The notes under the pieces were generated by a model. The model searched no databases. It had not been told where the DNA came from and was given only the letters and a program-made list of their open reading frames with translations. Positions 7,252 to 15,535 of a stretch of DNA of 64,000 nt are shown piece after piece (the first letter of the stretch is position 1; every line of letters starts with the position of its first letter). This DNA is from Pleomorphomonas oryzae DSM 16300 (GTDB taxonomy: Bacteria; Pseudomonadota; Alphaproteobacteria; Rhizobiales; Pleomorphomonadaceae). The position numbers and the translations under genes are program-made. The stretch covers positions 496,001-560,000 of the forward strand of contig NZ_AUHB01000001.1 in the NCBI RefSeq assembly GCF_000422965.1. The letters run 5' to 3'.

Positions 7252-8217
7252 TCAATCGCCGAGGCCGAGATCACTGAGATCGGGGCCAAGCGGCACGATG
7301 CGTTGCGGGTTGAGGGCCTTCATCGAGTAGTAGCCGTGCTTGATGTGATCGATGCTGACCGTCTCCCGAACGTCGGGAATGGCAAGGACCCGCTTCAAAT
7401 AGCCGCTGAGCCCTGGATAATCGGCGATGCGGCGGAGGTTGCACTTGAAAAGGCCGTGATAGGCGGCGTCGAAGCGGATCAGCGTGACGAACAGTCGGAC
7501 GTCGGTCTCGGTGAGACGCTCGCCATGCAGGAAAGAACGGCCATCGGCGAGCCGTGCTTCCAGCTCATCGAGCATGTCGAACACGTCGGCGAAGGCTTCC
7601 TCATAGGCTACCTGCGTGATGGCAAAGCCCGCCCGGTAGACACCGTTGTTGAGGCGCGGATAGATGCGGTCATTGAGCGCGTCGATCTCGGCTGCGAGAC
7701 CGGCTGGATAAAGATCGAAGTCAGAGGTCGCAAGCTCGCCGAAGCCGGAGTTGAGCATCCTCAGGATATCGGCCGACTCGTTGTTGACGATGGTGCCAAG
7801 CCGCCTATCCCAGAGCACCGGCACGGTAGCGCGACCGGTAAAATGCGGGTCAGCCTTGGTATAGATCTCATGGAGATAGGTAGCGCCGTTGACGGTGTCG
7901 GGCGTGGAGCCGGGATAGTCGCCGAAACGCCAGCCTTCGTCAGAAATCATCGGTTCGACGATCGACAGCGAGATGACTTCCTCAAGGCCTTTCAACTTGC
8001 GCCCGATCAGCGTGCGCGATGCCCAAGGGCAAATCAGCGCGACATAAAGGTGATAACGGCCTGCCTCGGCCGCAAAGCCCGCCTCGCCGGTCGGCCCGGC
8101 TGCGCCGTCGGGCGTCACCCAGTTGCGGAAACTCGACGTCTGGCGAACGAAACCGCCCTTTTCATCGGTCTTCTGTACCGGCTTCCATTCCGCAGTCCAT
8201 TTACCGTCGACAAGCAT
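7252..8217 (-). CDS. Glutathionyl-hydroquinone reductase (YqjG/Ecm4-type xi-class GST)
   Basis: A 321-residue xi-class glutathione transferase. The N-terminal thioredoxin-like part carries the catalytic cysteine in L-I-C-P-W-A-S-R-T, the form typical of this class. The C-terminal part holds the all-helical domain with the D-x-R-L-F-V-T-L-I-R-F-D block. The enzyme reduces glutathionyl-hydroquinones in the cytosol with GSH, recycling quinone adducts. The start at 8217 is set by GGGAGGG 5 bases upstream and by the standard length; a longer open frame upstream is not used. A perfect GGAAC-N16-CGTT promoter candidate lies 83 bases upstream, so induction by general stress is likely. It heads a run of same-strand genes (DUF72, UdgX-like, 741-residue protein). 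Confidence 0.92.
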   Translation of the reverse strand: MLVDGKWTAEWKPVQKTDEKGGFVRQTSSFRNWVTPDGAAGPTGEAGFAAEAGRYHLYVALICPWASRTLIGRKLKGLEEVISLSIVEPMISDEGWRFGDYPGSTPDTVNGATYLHEIYTKADPHFTGRATVPVLWDRRLGTIVNNESADILRMLNSGFGELATSDFDLYPAGLAAEIDALNDRIYPRLNNGVYRAGFAITQVAYEEAFADVFDMLDELEARLADGRSFLHGERLTETDVRLFVTLIRFDAAYHGLFKCNLRRIADYPGLSGYLKRVLAIPDVRETVSIDHIKHGYYSMKALNPQRIVPLGPDLSDLGLGD

Positions 8218-8299
8218 GACGCCCTCCCCTGACCAGGTGCGCGAGCGCAGTCCGTGCGCACCGAGCCATCGCCACAGCCGGCGGCGATATGATGACGAT

Positions 8300-8324
8300 A
8301 ACGACCCGCTGGAATCAAGGTTCC
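8300..8324 (-). promoter_or_regulatory. sigma-EcfG promoter of the glutathionyl-hydroquinone reductase gene
   Basis: The minus strand reads GGAAC (8324-8320), 16 bases, then CGTT (8303-8300), an exact match to the consensus. The ATG is at 8217. The gap 8218-8458 is shared with the divergent ABC operon. Confidence 0.8.
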
Positions 8325-8433
8325 GTGGCATCGCCCGACGGACTAGGCCTTGGCCGCGGCCTAACCTGTCATCGACCTGTAACGATCGCCGTCTATCGGA
8401 AGAGACCAAGACAGGACCAGTTACAGGGGCGTT

Positions 8434-8447
8434 TGCACAGCTGTGCA
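8434..8447 (+). promoter_or_regulatory. Perfect 14-bp palindrome just before the ABC operon
   Basis: TGCACAGCTGTGCA is a perfect palindrome ending 11 bases before the ATG at 8459. The operon carries its own LacI-family gene (12563-13627), and the size and symmetry suit such a repressor, though the centre is GC rather than the usual CG. Being so close to the start codon it could also overlap the promoter or ribosome site. Confidence 0.45.
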
Positions 8448-8458
8448 TCGCGGGGACA

Positions 8459-9610
8459 ATGAGCGCAGACGCCTATCTCAATCTTCAGAAGATCAGTGCC
8501 GGCTATGGCCGGACCCAGGTGCTGCAAGACATTGACCTTGCGATTGGCAAGGGCGAGTTCGTCGCCTTGCTCGGCGCTTCGGGCTGCGGCAAGACGACGT
8601 TGCTGCGGACGATCGCCGGCTTTGCCCTCCCGAGTGCCGGCAGCGTCCGCGTCGGCGATCGCGACGTCACTCGTCTGCCGCCGGACAAGCGCGGCATGGC
8701 CATGGTCTTCCAGTCCTATGCCCTCTGGCCACACATGACGGCGGCGCGCAACATCGGCTACGGCTTGCGCCTCAAGGGCTGGCGGCGCGAGGCGATCGCC
8801 ACCCGGGTTGCCGAGATGGAAGCGCTGCTCGGCCTCGGTGGTCTGAGCGGTCGCAAGCCCTCGGAACTGTCGGGAGGCCAGCGCCAGCGCGTGGCGCTCG
8901 GCCGAGCGCTGGCCGTCGATCCGGACATCCTGCTGCTCGACGAGCCGCTCTCCAACCTCGACGCCCGCATTCGCCTGACGGTGCGCCACGAGATCCGGGC
9001 CCTGCAGCAGCGCCTTGGCATCACCACCATTCACGTCACGCACGATCGCGAGGAAGCCATGGTGATGGCCGATCGCATCGTCATCCTCGACAAGGGCCGC
9101 ATCGCCCAGCTCGGCACGCCCGAGGCGATCTACACCCGACCAGCGTCGGCCTTCGTCGCCGCCTTCATGGGTGCCGAAAACGTCGTGCATCTCGATGGCG
9201 CCTGTTCGGGTCATCGCGTCGATATCGCTCCCGGGCCACTCAACAAGGCGGCCAGCCTCACGCTCGACCGGCCAGCGCCGCCGAGCGGCAAGCTGGAAGC
9301 GCGCTTCCGATCCGAGCGACTGCAACTGAGACGCCTCGCGGCTCCCTCTTCCGATACCGGCACCGCCATCGAACTAATCGGCCGCGTCGAGGCCGTCGTC
9401 TATCCCGGCGGCGAGTGGCGCCACACCGTCCGCATCGGTGAGAGCTCAGTGCTCGTCGATGGCCCTGAGGCCCTGCCGCCGGACACCGACGTGATCGTCC
9501 GGGTACCAACGACCAGCCTTTTCCTGTTTGCCGCGTCGGCCGCTCTGCCGATCGGCTCGCCATCCGCAGCCGACGATCGCTCGCCGGTTCGGGACAGACT
9601 GACCGCCTGA
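8459..9610 (+). CDS. ABC importer ATP-binding protein (CysA/PotA/UgpC class)
   Basis: A 383-residue ATPase. Walker A is G-A-S-G-C-G-K-T-T, the signature is L-S-G-G-Q-R-Q-R, Walker B is I-L-L-L-D-E-P and the switch His sits in H-V-T-H-D. The C-terminal ~130 residues form a TOBE-like regulatory part. It energises uptake by the solute-binding protein and two permeases that follow. The start at 8459 (ATG) is chosen because the homologous region begins there; the open frame continues to 8123 but overlaps the divergent reductase gene. The ribosome site is weak (GGGGAC). Confidence 0.9.
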   Translation: MSADAYLNLQKISAGYGRTQVLQDIDLAIGKGEFVALLGASGCGKTTLLRTIAGFALPSAGSVRVGDRDVTRLPPDKRGMAMVFQSYALWPHMTAARNIGYGLRLKGWRREAIATRVAEMEALLGLGGLSGRKPSELSGGQRQRVALGRALAVDPDILLLDEPLSNLDARIRLTVRHEIRALQQRLGITTIHVTHDREEAMVMADRIVILDKGRIAQLGTPEAIYTRPASAFVAAFMGAENVVHLDGACSGHRVDIAPGPLNKAASLTLDRPAPPSGKLEARFRSERLQLRRLAAPSSDTGTAIELIGRVEAVVYPGGEWRHTVRIGESSVLVDGPEALPPDTDVIVRVPTTSLFLFAASAALPIGSPSAADDRSPVRDRLTA

Positions 9611-9620
9611 CAACCAAAAG

Positions 9621-9654
9621 CTGACCCAAAAAATCTGACCCAAAAAATCTGACC
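9621..9654 (+). repeat. Tandem 14-bp direct repeats in the ATPase/binding-protein gap
   Basis: CTGACCCAAAAAAT occurs twice head-to-tail (9621-9634, 9635-9648) followed by CTGACC, with a degenerate copy before it. It lies in the 64-base gap directly upstream of the solute-binding protein gene and could bind a regulator or influence translation of that gene. Confidence 0.6.
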
Positions 9655-9674
9655 ATTGAGATCGGAGACGCGTC

Positions 9675-10814
9675 ATGAACAAGCTGTTGCTCAATTCCGC
9701 GATGGCGCTAGCCATCGTCGCCTCGCCGGCCGGCGCCGCCGAGCTGACCGTGATCACCGCCGGCGACCAGAACATGGTCGACTACATCAACAACTACCTC
9801 GGTCCGCTGTTCGAACAGCAGAATCCGGGCAACACGGTGCGCGCCGTCGGTACCGGCCCGGGCGATGCCGGCTCGCAGAAGATCCTCGAGCGCTTCGATG
9901 CGCAGGCCAAGGCCGGCACCGCCACCTGGGATACCGACGTCGCCGTCGTCCACGAGAAGTTCGCCGGTCCGATGGTGCAAGCCGGCTACCTCGAGGCCTA
10001 TCGCGACAAGATCGCCACCGGCAAGCTGGTGACCCGTGCCAACGCCGACAACGCCCTGGGCACCGAGGTCAAGGGCTACGTCATGCCGATGTTCAACAGC
10101 CAGACAGCCATTGCCTACAACCCGGCGCTGGTGCCGAACCCGCCCAAGAGCTACGCCGAAATCGCCGAGTGGGCGAAGGCCCATCCCGGCCAGTTCGGCT
10201 ACAATGGCATCAAGGGTGGTGCCTCGGGCGTCAGCTTCGTGATGGGCTGGGTCTACGCCTTCTCCGGCAGCGATGCCCAGAAGCTGATGTACGGCCCGTT
10301 CGACAAGGCCGAGGAAGCCAAGTGGGACGGCGCCCTTCAGAGCCTGAAGGAATTCACCAAGTCGGCGACGCTGACGCCGGGCAATGCCGGCACGCTCGAC
10401 CTGCTGTCGCGCGGCGAGATCGCCCTGGGCCCGGTGTGGGTCGACATGTTCTATTCCTGGCAGGCCGACGGCCGTCTGCCGCCCGACCTGAAGCTGCTGC
10501 TGCCCGCCCCCGGCATGCCCGGCCAGCCGATGCACTACGTCGTTCCGGCCAAGGCGCCGAACAAGGACCTCGCCGAGAAGTTCGTCGAGCTGGCCACCTC
10601 GCCGAAGGTGCAGGCCGAGGGCATCGTCAAGAAGTTCAACTGGTATCCGGGCATCGACGCCGACAAGGTGAAGGCCGAACTCGACGACGCCACCTGGAAC
10701 AAGCTGTTCGTCGATATCACCCCGGCCGACCTCGCCCAGAAGGGCAAGCCGTTCCCGCTCGCTCCGTACAACACGGCCATCCTTGAGGCCTATGAGGCCA
10801 AGGTCGCCAACTGA
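9675..10814 (+). CDS. ABC importer extracellular solute-binding protein, family 1
   Basis: A 379-residue periplasmic protein. A Sec signal peptide (M-N-K-L-L-L-N-S-A-M-A-L-A..., probable cleavage after A-G-A-A) is followed by E-L-T-V-I-T-A-G-D-Q-N and the two-lobed fold of the polyamine/iron/sugar family 1 binding proteins. Conserved blocks are V-H-E-K-F-A-G, F-N-S-Q-T-A-I-A-Y-N-P and L-S-R-G-E-I-A-L-G-P-V-W. It delivers the substrate to the permeases downstream. The substrate cannot be read from sequence; the adjacent phosphodiesterase hints at a phosphodiester or nucleotide-like compound. Confidence 0.9.
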   Translation: MNKLLLNSAMALAIVASPAGAAELTVITAGDQNMVDYINNYLGPLFEQQNPGNTVRAVGTGPGDAGSQKILERFDAQAKAGTATWDTDVAVVHEKFAGPMVQAGYLEAYRDKIATGKLVTRANADNALGTEVKGYVMPMFNSQTAIAYNPALVPNPPKSYAEIAEWAKAHPGQFGYNGIKGGASGVSFVMGWVYAFSGSDAQKLMYGPFDKAEEAKWDGALQSLKEFTKSATLTPGNAGTLDLLSRGEIALGPVWVDMFYSWQADGRLPPDLKLLLPAPGMPGQPMHYVVPAKAPNKDLAEKFVELATSPKVQAEGIVKKFNWYPGIDADKVKAELDDATWNKLFVDITPADLAQKGKPFPLAPYNTAILEAYEAKVAN

Positions 10815-10829
10815 TCGGCCCAAACATAA

Positions 10830-10867
10830 GGGACTGCCCAGCCTTGCCGGGCGGTCCCATTTTCCTT
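10830..10867 (+). terminator. Stem-loop with T-rich tail between binding-protein and permease genes
   Basis: GGGACTGCCC (10830-10839) pairs with GGGCGGTCCC (10849-10858, one G-T pair) and is followed by ATTTTCCTT. It lies inside the operon, so it probably attenuates transcription so that the binding protein is made in excess over the membrane components. Confidence 0.7.
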
Positions 10868-10886
10868 GCAAAATCTGGACAAGCCG

Positions 10887-11705
10887 ATGACACGTCTTCT
10901 CGGCCCACTGCTGATCTCGCCGGCGCTGATCGTCATCCTTCTTCTCTTCATGGTACCGCTCGCCGCCTCGGTGATCGGCGCTTTCGAGGTGGAAGGCGCT
11001 TACGGCCTCGGCAACTTCACCAAGGCCTATGATTTCTATACGCAGGATATCGTCTTCACGGCGGTGATCGTCGGCCTGTCGACTGCGTTGACCGGCCTGC
11101 TTGCCATCGCCATCGGCGGCTATCTGACGCTCGGCGAGAACGCCACCGCTGTCGCCATTCTGCGTTGGCTTTATCGCTGGCCGATGTTCATTCCATTCAT
11201 CGTCGTCGGCCAGGTGCTGCGCACCTTTCTTGCCAAGAGCGGCCTCTTCAACTCGACACTGGTCGCCTTCGGCCTGCTCGACCCGCTGACCGCCACCAGC
11301 TATCTCGACTGGCGCGGTGTCGTCGTCGCCTTCGTCTGGAAGCAGACGCCTTTTGTGGCCTTGATGGTCTCAGGAGCCATGGCGTCGCTCGACCGCGGCA
11401 CCATCGAGGCAGCCCGTAATCTCGGCGCCTCGCGTCTGCGCATTCTCGTTGAGATCGTCGTACCGCAGGTGACGACCACGCTGCTGGTCGGCCTTGTCCT
11501 GTCCTTCGTCACCATGATGGGCGTGCTGTCGGTGCCGCTGATGATCAACGCCCAGGCGCCAACCATGATCACCGCCGACATCGCCTTCCGCCTCAGCACC
11601 TACCGCGACTATGGCGTCGCCAACGCGCTCGGCCTGATCTCGCTCGCCATCAGCGCCGTCGCTGCCTGGTTCTACCTCCGCGTCAACATGAGGCAGGGCC
11701 GATGA
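10887..11705 (+). CDS. ABC importer permease (first)
   Basis: A 272-residue inner-membrane protein with six predicted helices starting at L-L-I-S-P-A-L-I-V-I-L-L-L-F-M. The EAA loop that docks to the ATPase is I-E-A-A-R-N-L-G-A-S, in the usual place. The ATG at 10887 is preferred to a TTG at 10866 since the first membrane helix follows it directly. It overlaps the next permease gene by 4 bases (ATGA), which suggests translational coupling. Confidence 0.88.
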   Translation: MTRLLGPLLISPALIVILLLFMVPLAASVIGAFEVEGAYGLGNFTKAYDFYTQDIVFTAVIVGLSTALTGLLAIAIGGYLTLGENATAVAILRWLYRWPMFIPFIVVGQVLRTFLAKSGLFNSTLVAFGLLDPLTATSYLDWRGVVVAFVWKQTPFVALMVSGAMASLDRGTIEAARNLGASRLRILVEIVVPQVTTTLLVGLVLSFVTMMGVLSVPLMINAQAPTMITADIAFRLSTYRDYGVANALGLISLAISAVAAWFYLRVNMRQGR

Positions 11706-12553
11706 GTGCACCCTCAGCTTCCCTCGCCCCACGTCGCGATTTAGAACTCTCCAACCTCATCTGGTGGCTGCCGCGTGCCGCCATCCTCGGCGGCCTGGCT
11801 TTCGTGATCTTCGGCCCGCTCGTGAACATGCTAATCTGGACGGTGGCCGAACGCTGGTATTTCCCGCATACCCTGCCGCTCGACTACGGTTTCAGCTATT
11901 GGGGCCGGGTGTTCGCGCCGCGCGGCAACGCCGTGCAATCGCTCGTCGCCTCGATCAGCATCGCCTTCTTTACCGTGGCTGGATCGCTGGCGCTCGCCAT
12001 TCCCGCCGGCTATGCGCTCGCCCGGTTGAAGCTGCCGCTGAGGGGCTTGATCCTCCTCGCCTTCCTGCTACCGCAGGCCTTTCCCAACCTGCCCGTCTAC
12101 GTCAACATCGCCCGGCTGTTCTACGAGATCCGTCTCAATGGCACCGTCCTCGGCGTCGTGCTGGTGCATGTGACGCATGGCCTCGTCTATGCCGTGTGGA
12201 TCGCCGCCGCCGCCTTCTCGGCCGTCGATCGCGACCTGGAGTTGGCCGCCCGCAATCTCGGTGCCTCCGGCCTCAAGGCCTTCGTCGACGTGACGTTGCC
12301 ACTCGCCGCGCCGGGTTTGATGGCGAGTGCCATCTTCGTCTTCCTGGAGTCACTCGACGAGTTCACGGGCAGCTATTTCGTCGGTGCCCCCGACGTGACG
12401 ACGTTGCCGCTCTTGCTCTACTCGGCCGGCTCTGGCGGCAATTATCAGATCGCCTCGATCACCGCGCTCTTGCTGCTCGTTCCGTCGATCGCCTTCATGC
12501 TGGTGGTAGAAAAGTTCCTGCGCGCCGATGTGCTCGCCAAGGTGGGACAGTAG
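11702..12553 (+). CDS. ABC importer permease (second)
   Basis: A 283-residue inner-membrane permease of the CysW/PotC type with about six helices. The EAA-type loop reads L-E-L-A-A-R-N-L-G-A-S-G. The start codon overlaps the stop of the first permease. The two permeases form the heterodimeric channel of the importer with the ATPase encoded at 8459-9610. Confidence 0.88.
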   Translation: MSAPSASLAPRRDLELSNLIWWLPRAAILGGLAFVIFGPLVNMLIWTVAERWYFPHTLPLDYGFSYWGRVFAPRGNAVQSLVASISIAFFTVAGSLALAIPAGYALARLKLPLRGLILLAFLLPQAFPNLPVYVNIARLFYEIRLNGTVLGVVLVHVTHGLVYAVWIAAAAFSAVDRDLELAARNLGASGLKAFVDVTLPLAAPGLMASAIFVFLESLDEFTGSYFVGAPDVTTLPLLLYSAGSGGNYQIASITALLLLVPSIAFMLVVEKFLRADVLAKVGQ

Positions 12554-12562
12554 GTTTCCGCC

Positions 12563-13627
12563 ATGACAGAAGATGCTACCGGCAGACAACAGTCCGCCCC
12601 CCGCTTCGTGAGCGCCCGCGACGTTGCCGAGCTCGCCGGCGTGTCGCGATCGGCCGTTTCCCGCGCTTTTACGCCAGGCGCCTCCGTGGCACCGGAAACG
12701 CGCGACAAGATCATGACCGCCGCTGCCCGTCTCGGCTATCAGGTCAACGATCTCGCCCGCGGGTTGCTGGCCAATCGCAGCCGCATCGTCGGCCTGGTCG
12801 CCACCAAACCGGAAGTCGGCTTCCGCGCCCATCTCACCGCCGCGCTGGCGGCCGTGCTGATCCGTCGCGGTTCGGTGCCGGTGCTGATCAATGTCGGGGA
12901 AACGGCGGAGGAGACCGAGGCGGCGCAACGCACGCTGTTCGGCCATCGTGCCGAAGCGGTGATCGTGTTGTCTGGATCGCCGCCGTCCTCCTTCATCGAA
13001 CTCGCCAAATCCAACGGCCTGCCGCTTGTCGCTATCGGCCGCGAGGCGCCGGAAATAGACCTGGTCCAGACCGACAACGTTGGTGCGGCACGCACGATCG
13101 CCGCCGCCTTCATCGCGACCGGACACTGCCGTCTCGCCCTCGCCGGATCGGAGAGCGGCACGCCGGCCATTGTCGAGCGCGAACACGCCTTCGTCGATGA
13201 AGCCACCCTTCTCGGCGCCACGGTGGCCGTGGCTCGTGGTCCCGACACCGACTATTCCGGCGGACTTCAGGCCGCTGCGCAGCTGTTTGCCGCCGGCGAA
13301 CGGCCGACCGCCGTCTTCGCCGTCAACGACCTCGTAGCCTTCGCGCTGATAGATCACTTGAAAACGCGGCTGGGCCTGCGTGTCCCCTGGGACGTCGCGG
13401 TGGTCGGCTTCGACGATCTGCCCGAGGCCGCCTGGCTCGGCTACCGCCTCACCACCTTTCGGCAGGATCCGATGGAGATGGCGGAGCGGGCCGTGGCGCT
13501 TCTCGAGGAAAGGGCGTCCGTTCCCACGGCCTCTCCCGTGAGCCTGCGCCTGGCTGCAAAGCTGAGGGTGCGCGACACCTTCCGCCCGGCGGACCAAATT
13601 TCCGAAGCCTACCGACCTAATCCTTGA
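12563..13627 (+). CDS. LacI-family transcriptional regulator of the operon
   Basis: A 354-residue regulator. The N-terminal helix-turn-helix is S-A-R-D-V-A-E-L-A-G-V-S-R-S-A-V-S-R, followed by the hinge helix region N-D-L-A-R-G-L-L-A-N-R-S and a periplasmic-binding-like ligand domain ending in V-V-G-F-D-D-L and the T-T-F-R-Q block. It lies 9 bases after the second permease and probably controls this operon in response to the imported compound. The palindrome at 8434-8447 is a candidate binding site. Confidence 0.9.
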   Translation: MTEDATGRQQSAPRFVSARDVAELAGVSRSAVSRAFTPGASVAPETRDKIMTAAARLGYQVNDLARGLLANRSRIVGLVATKPEVGFRAHLTAALAAVLIRRGSVPVLINVGETAEETEAAQRTLFGHRAEAVIVLSGSPPSSFIELAKSNGLPLVAIGREAPEIDLVQTDNVGAARTIAAAFIATGHCRLALAGSESGTPAIVEREHAFVDEATLLGATVAVARGPDTDYSGGLQAAAQLFAAGERPTAVFAVNDLVAFALIDHLKTRLGLRVPWDVAVVGFDDLPEAAWLGYRLTTFRQDPMEMAERAVALLEERASVPTASPVSLRLAAKLRVRDTFRPADQISEAYRPNP

Positions 13628-13636
13628 GGAAACGGC

Positions 13637-14386
13637 ATGAAACTCATTCAGCTCACCGATCCCCATTTATGCGGGCGTGGCGAACTGGTCTGCGGGCGTG
13701 ACCCGGCGAAGAGCCTGACAGCGGCGGTCGCCGACATCAACCGTCACCATGCCGATGCCGATCTCGTCATCATCACGGGCGATCTGTCGGACGACGGCTC
13801 GCCTCAGTCCTATCGCCTGCTCGCCGAGATCATCGTCCCCTTGGTTCCGCCGGCCCGTCTGTTGCTCGGCAATCACGACGACCGAAGCGCGTTCCGCAGC
13901 GTTTTTCAGGATGCGCCGGCTGACGACGATTTCATCCAATCGGTCATGAACATAGGCGATCATCGGTTGGTGTTCCTCGACACGCTGGACGAGGGCGCCG
14001 TCGCTGGCCGGCTCTGCGAGCGCCGTCTCGCTTGGCTCGATCGCTGTCTTGCGGAGAAGACTGGCCCGGCGCTCGTCTTCATGCACCATCCGCCGTTCGA
14101 TATCGGCATGCCACCGCTCGACGGCGTGAAGCTCGCCGATCCCCGGGTGTTTGCCGATCTCCTTCGCCGACACGGCAACGTCCGCCATATCTTCGCCGGT
14201 CACGTTCATCGTCTTTGCTCGGGCACTTGGAACGGCATCGCCTTCAACACCGGACGCAGCACCAATCACCAGACCGCGCCTCTGTTCGGTGCCAAGGACT
14301 TTGCCGTTGGCTTCGATGCGCCGGCCTACAATGTGATTCTGACGGATGGGGCAGACATCACTGTTCACGCCCAGGAAATCGCCTGA
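13637..14386 (+). CDS. Class III metallophosphoesterase (GpdQ/CpdA-like phosphodiesterase)
   Basis: A 249-residue cytosolic dinuclear metal phosphoesterase. Metal ligands appear in the canonical order: D8-x-H10, G-D49, G-N79-H-D, M-H-H-P-P and G-H-V-H-R. Length and spacing fit the class III cyclic-nucleotide/glycerophosphodiester phosphodiesterases (CpdA, GpdQ) rather than DNA-processing relatives. It is the last gene of the ABC operon, 9 bases after the LacI gene, so it probably hydrolyses the imported compound. A glycerophosphodiester or nucleotide-type substrate is an inference from this association. Confidence 0.85.
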   Translation: MKLIQLTDPHLCGRGELVCGRDPAKSLTAAVADINRHHADADLVIITGDLSDDGSPQSYRLLAEIIVPLVPPARLLLGNHDDRSAFRSVFQDAPADDDFIQSVMNIGDHRLVFLDTLDEGAVAGRLCERRLAWLDRCLAEKTGPALVFMHHPPFDIGMPPLDGVKLADPRVFADLLRRHGNVRHIFAGHVHRLCSGTWNGIAFNTGRSTNHQTAPLFGAKDFAVGFDAPAYNVILTDGADITVHAQEIA

Positions 14387-14645
14387 GCGGCCGATGTGGC
14401 CGTAAGTGACCACGGCGCGGCGATGATGGCAAACATCGGCATCTATCGCGCGCCATAGTCGAGACCGCGACTTTTCAAAGGCAGCATCTGCTAACCGCGA
14501 CGCCCGAGCCGTTTCGCGGACGGATGCGTTTATGCGCGGTTTGGGTTCTGCGCGAACGATCCGGTGATCTGCGTAGACCTCTCCGACCTCTTGTTCCCTT
14601 TGGATATCGGTCTGAAAAGGCTGAGCTATCCCGGCGGATTCGAAA

Positions 14646-14700
14646 CGATCAATATGTTATCAAAAATCTGATTGACATTGATCGATATCTGGATCCTAAT
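14646..14700 (+). promoter_or_regulatory. Promoter with inverted repeat before the DeoR gene
   Basis: TTGACA (14672-14677), 17 bases, then CCTAAT (14695-14700) is a fair sigma-70 promoter 29 bases before the ATG. A perfect 8-bp inverted repeat, CGATCAAT (14646-14653) and ATTGATCG (14677-14684), brackets the -35 box and is a candidate operator for the DeoR regulator. The rest of the 342-base gap 14387-14728 shows no gene. Confidence 0.55.
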
Positions 14701-14728
14701 CCGACGTACGATCACAAAGGATCACAGC

Positions 14729-15535
14729 ATGAAGGACGACCGCCTGTCGGCCATCCGCCACTACCTCTTCGAAAAGACCTCCGCTTCGATCCATGAGATC
14801 GCAGAGGCGGTTGGCGCGTCGCTGCCGACCGTGCGGCGCGATCTGCTCACGCTCGAAACGGAGGGCGCGATCCACCGCACGCATGGCGGCGCCCGCATTG
14901 CCGATTCCGCCGGCATCGAGGCGGCCTTCGAGGTCCGTGAGCAAACCTGCATTGCCGCCAAGCGGGCGATCGGCCTTGCTGCCTATGAAGAGCTCCAGCC
15001 GGACATGTCGGTGTTTCTCGATGCCGGCACCACGGTGCTGCAGGTCGCCCGCCGTATCCGCATGAATCCGCTGCCGATTTCCGTATTCACCAACTGTCTG
15101 GCCGTGGCGCAGGTGCTGACCGACATCCGCGACGTCCAGGTGACGCTGCTCGGCGGTCGCCTCCGCTCGCGCAACGCCTCGGTGCTGGGCGCGCTGGCCG
15201 AGAGCATGCTGGAACGACTTTGGTTCGATCAGCTGTTTCTCGGTGCCAGCACGGTGGGCGACGACGGCTGCACCTACACGATGGATGAGGACGAAGCACG
15301 CCTCAACGAAAAGATGATCACCCGGGCGGCGCGGACCACCGTTCTCGCCGACGCCAGCAAGTTCGGTCCGCGCGCCACCTACAAGGTGACGCCGCTCGAC
15401 GAACGGCTCGACCTGATCACCGACGATAGCCTTACCCCTCAGTGGCTCGACAAGCTCGCCCGTGCCGGCTGCCGGACGCGGACGGTCAGCCTCGATGCCG
15501 ATGAGGCCACGGAACTGGACGGAGACGCGGCATGA
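14729..15535 (+). CDS. DeoR/GlpR-family transcriptional regulator
   Basis: A 268-residue repressor. It has an N-terminal winged helix (I-H-E-I-A-E-A-V-G-A-S-L-P-T-V-R-R-D-L) with the family signature H-R-T-H-G-G-A, and a C-terminal sugar-phosphate-sensing DeoRC domain with L-D-A-G-T-T and L-G-G-R-L-R. Start at 14729 after AAAGGATC. It is the first gene of the amino-sugar operon and overlaps the kinase gene by 4 bases. Members of this family usually sense a phosphorylated intermediate of the pathway they control. Confidence 0.9.
   Translation: MKDDRLSAIRHYLFEKTSASIHEIAEAVGASLPTVRRDLLTLETEGAIHRTHGGARIADSAGIEAAFEVREQTCIAAKRAIGLAAYEELQPDMSVFLDAGTTVLQVARRIRMNPLPISVFTNCLAVAQVLTDIRDVQVTLLGGRLRSRNASVLGALAESMLERLWFDQLFLGASTVGDDGCTYTMDEDEARLNEKMITRAARTTVLADASKFGPRATYKVTPLDERLDLITDDSLTPQWLDKLARAGCRTRTVSLDADEATELDGDAA

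Noticed and set aside
12350-13666. 438-codon minus-strand frame across the LacI gene
   Set aside because: It is a shadow of high-GC coding sequence; the plus-strand frame encodes a clear LacI protein.
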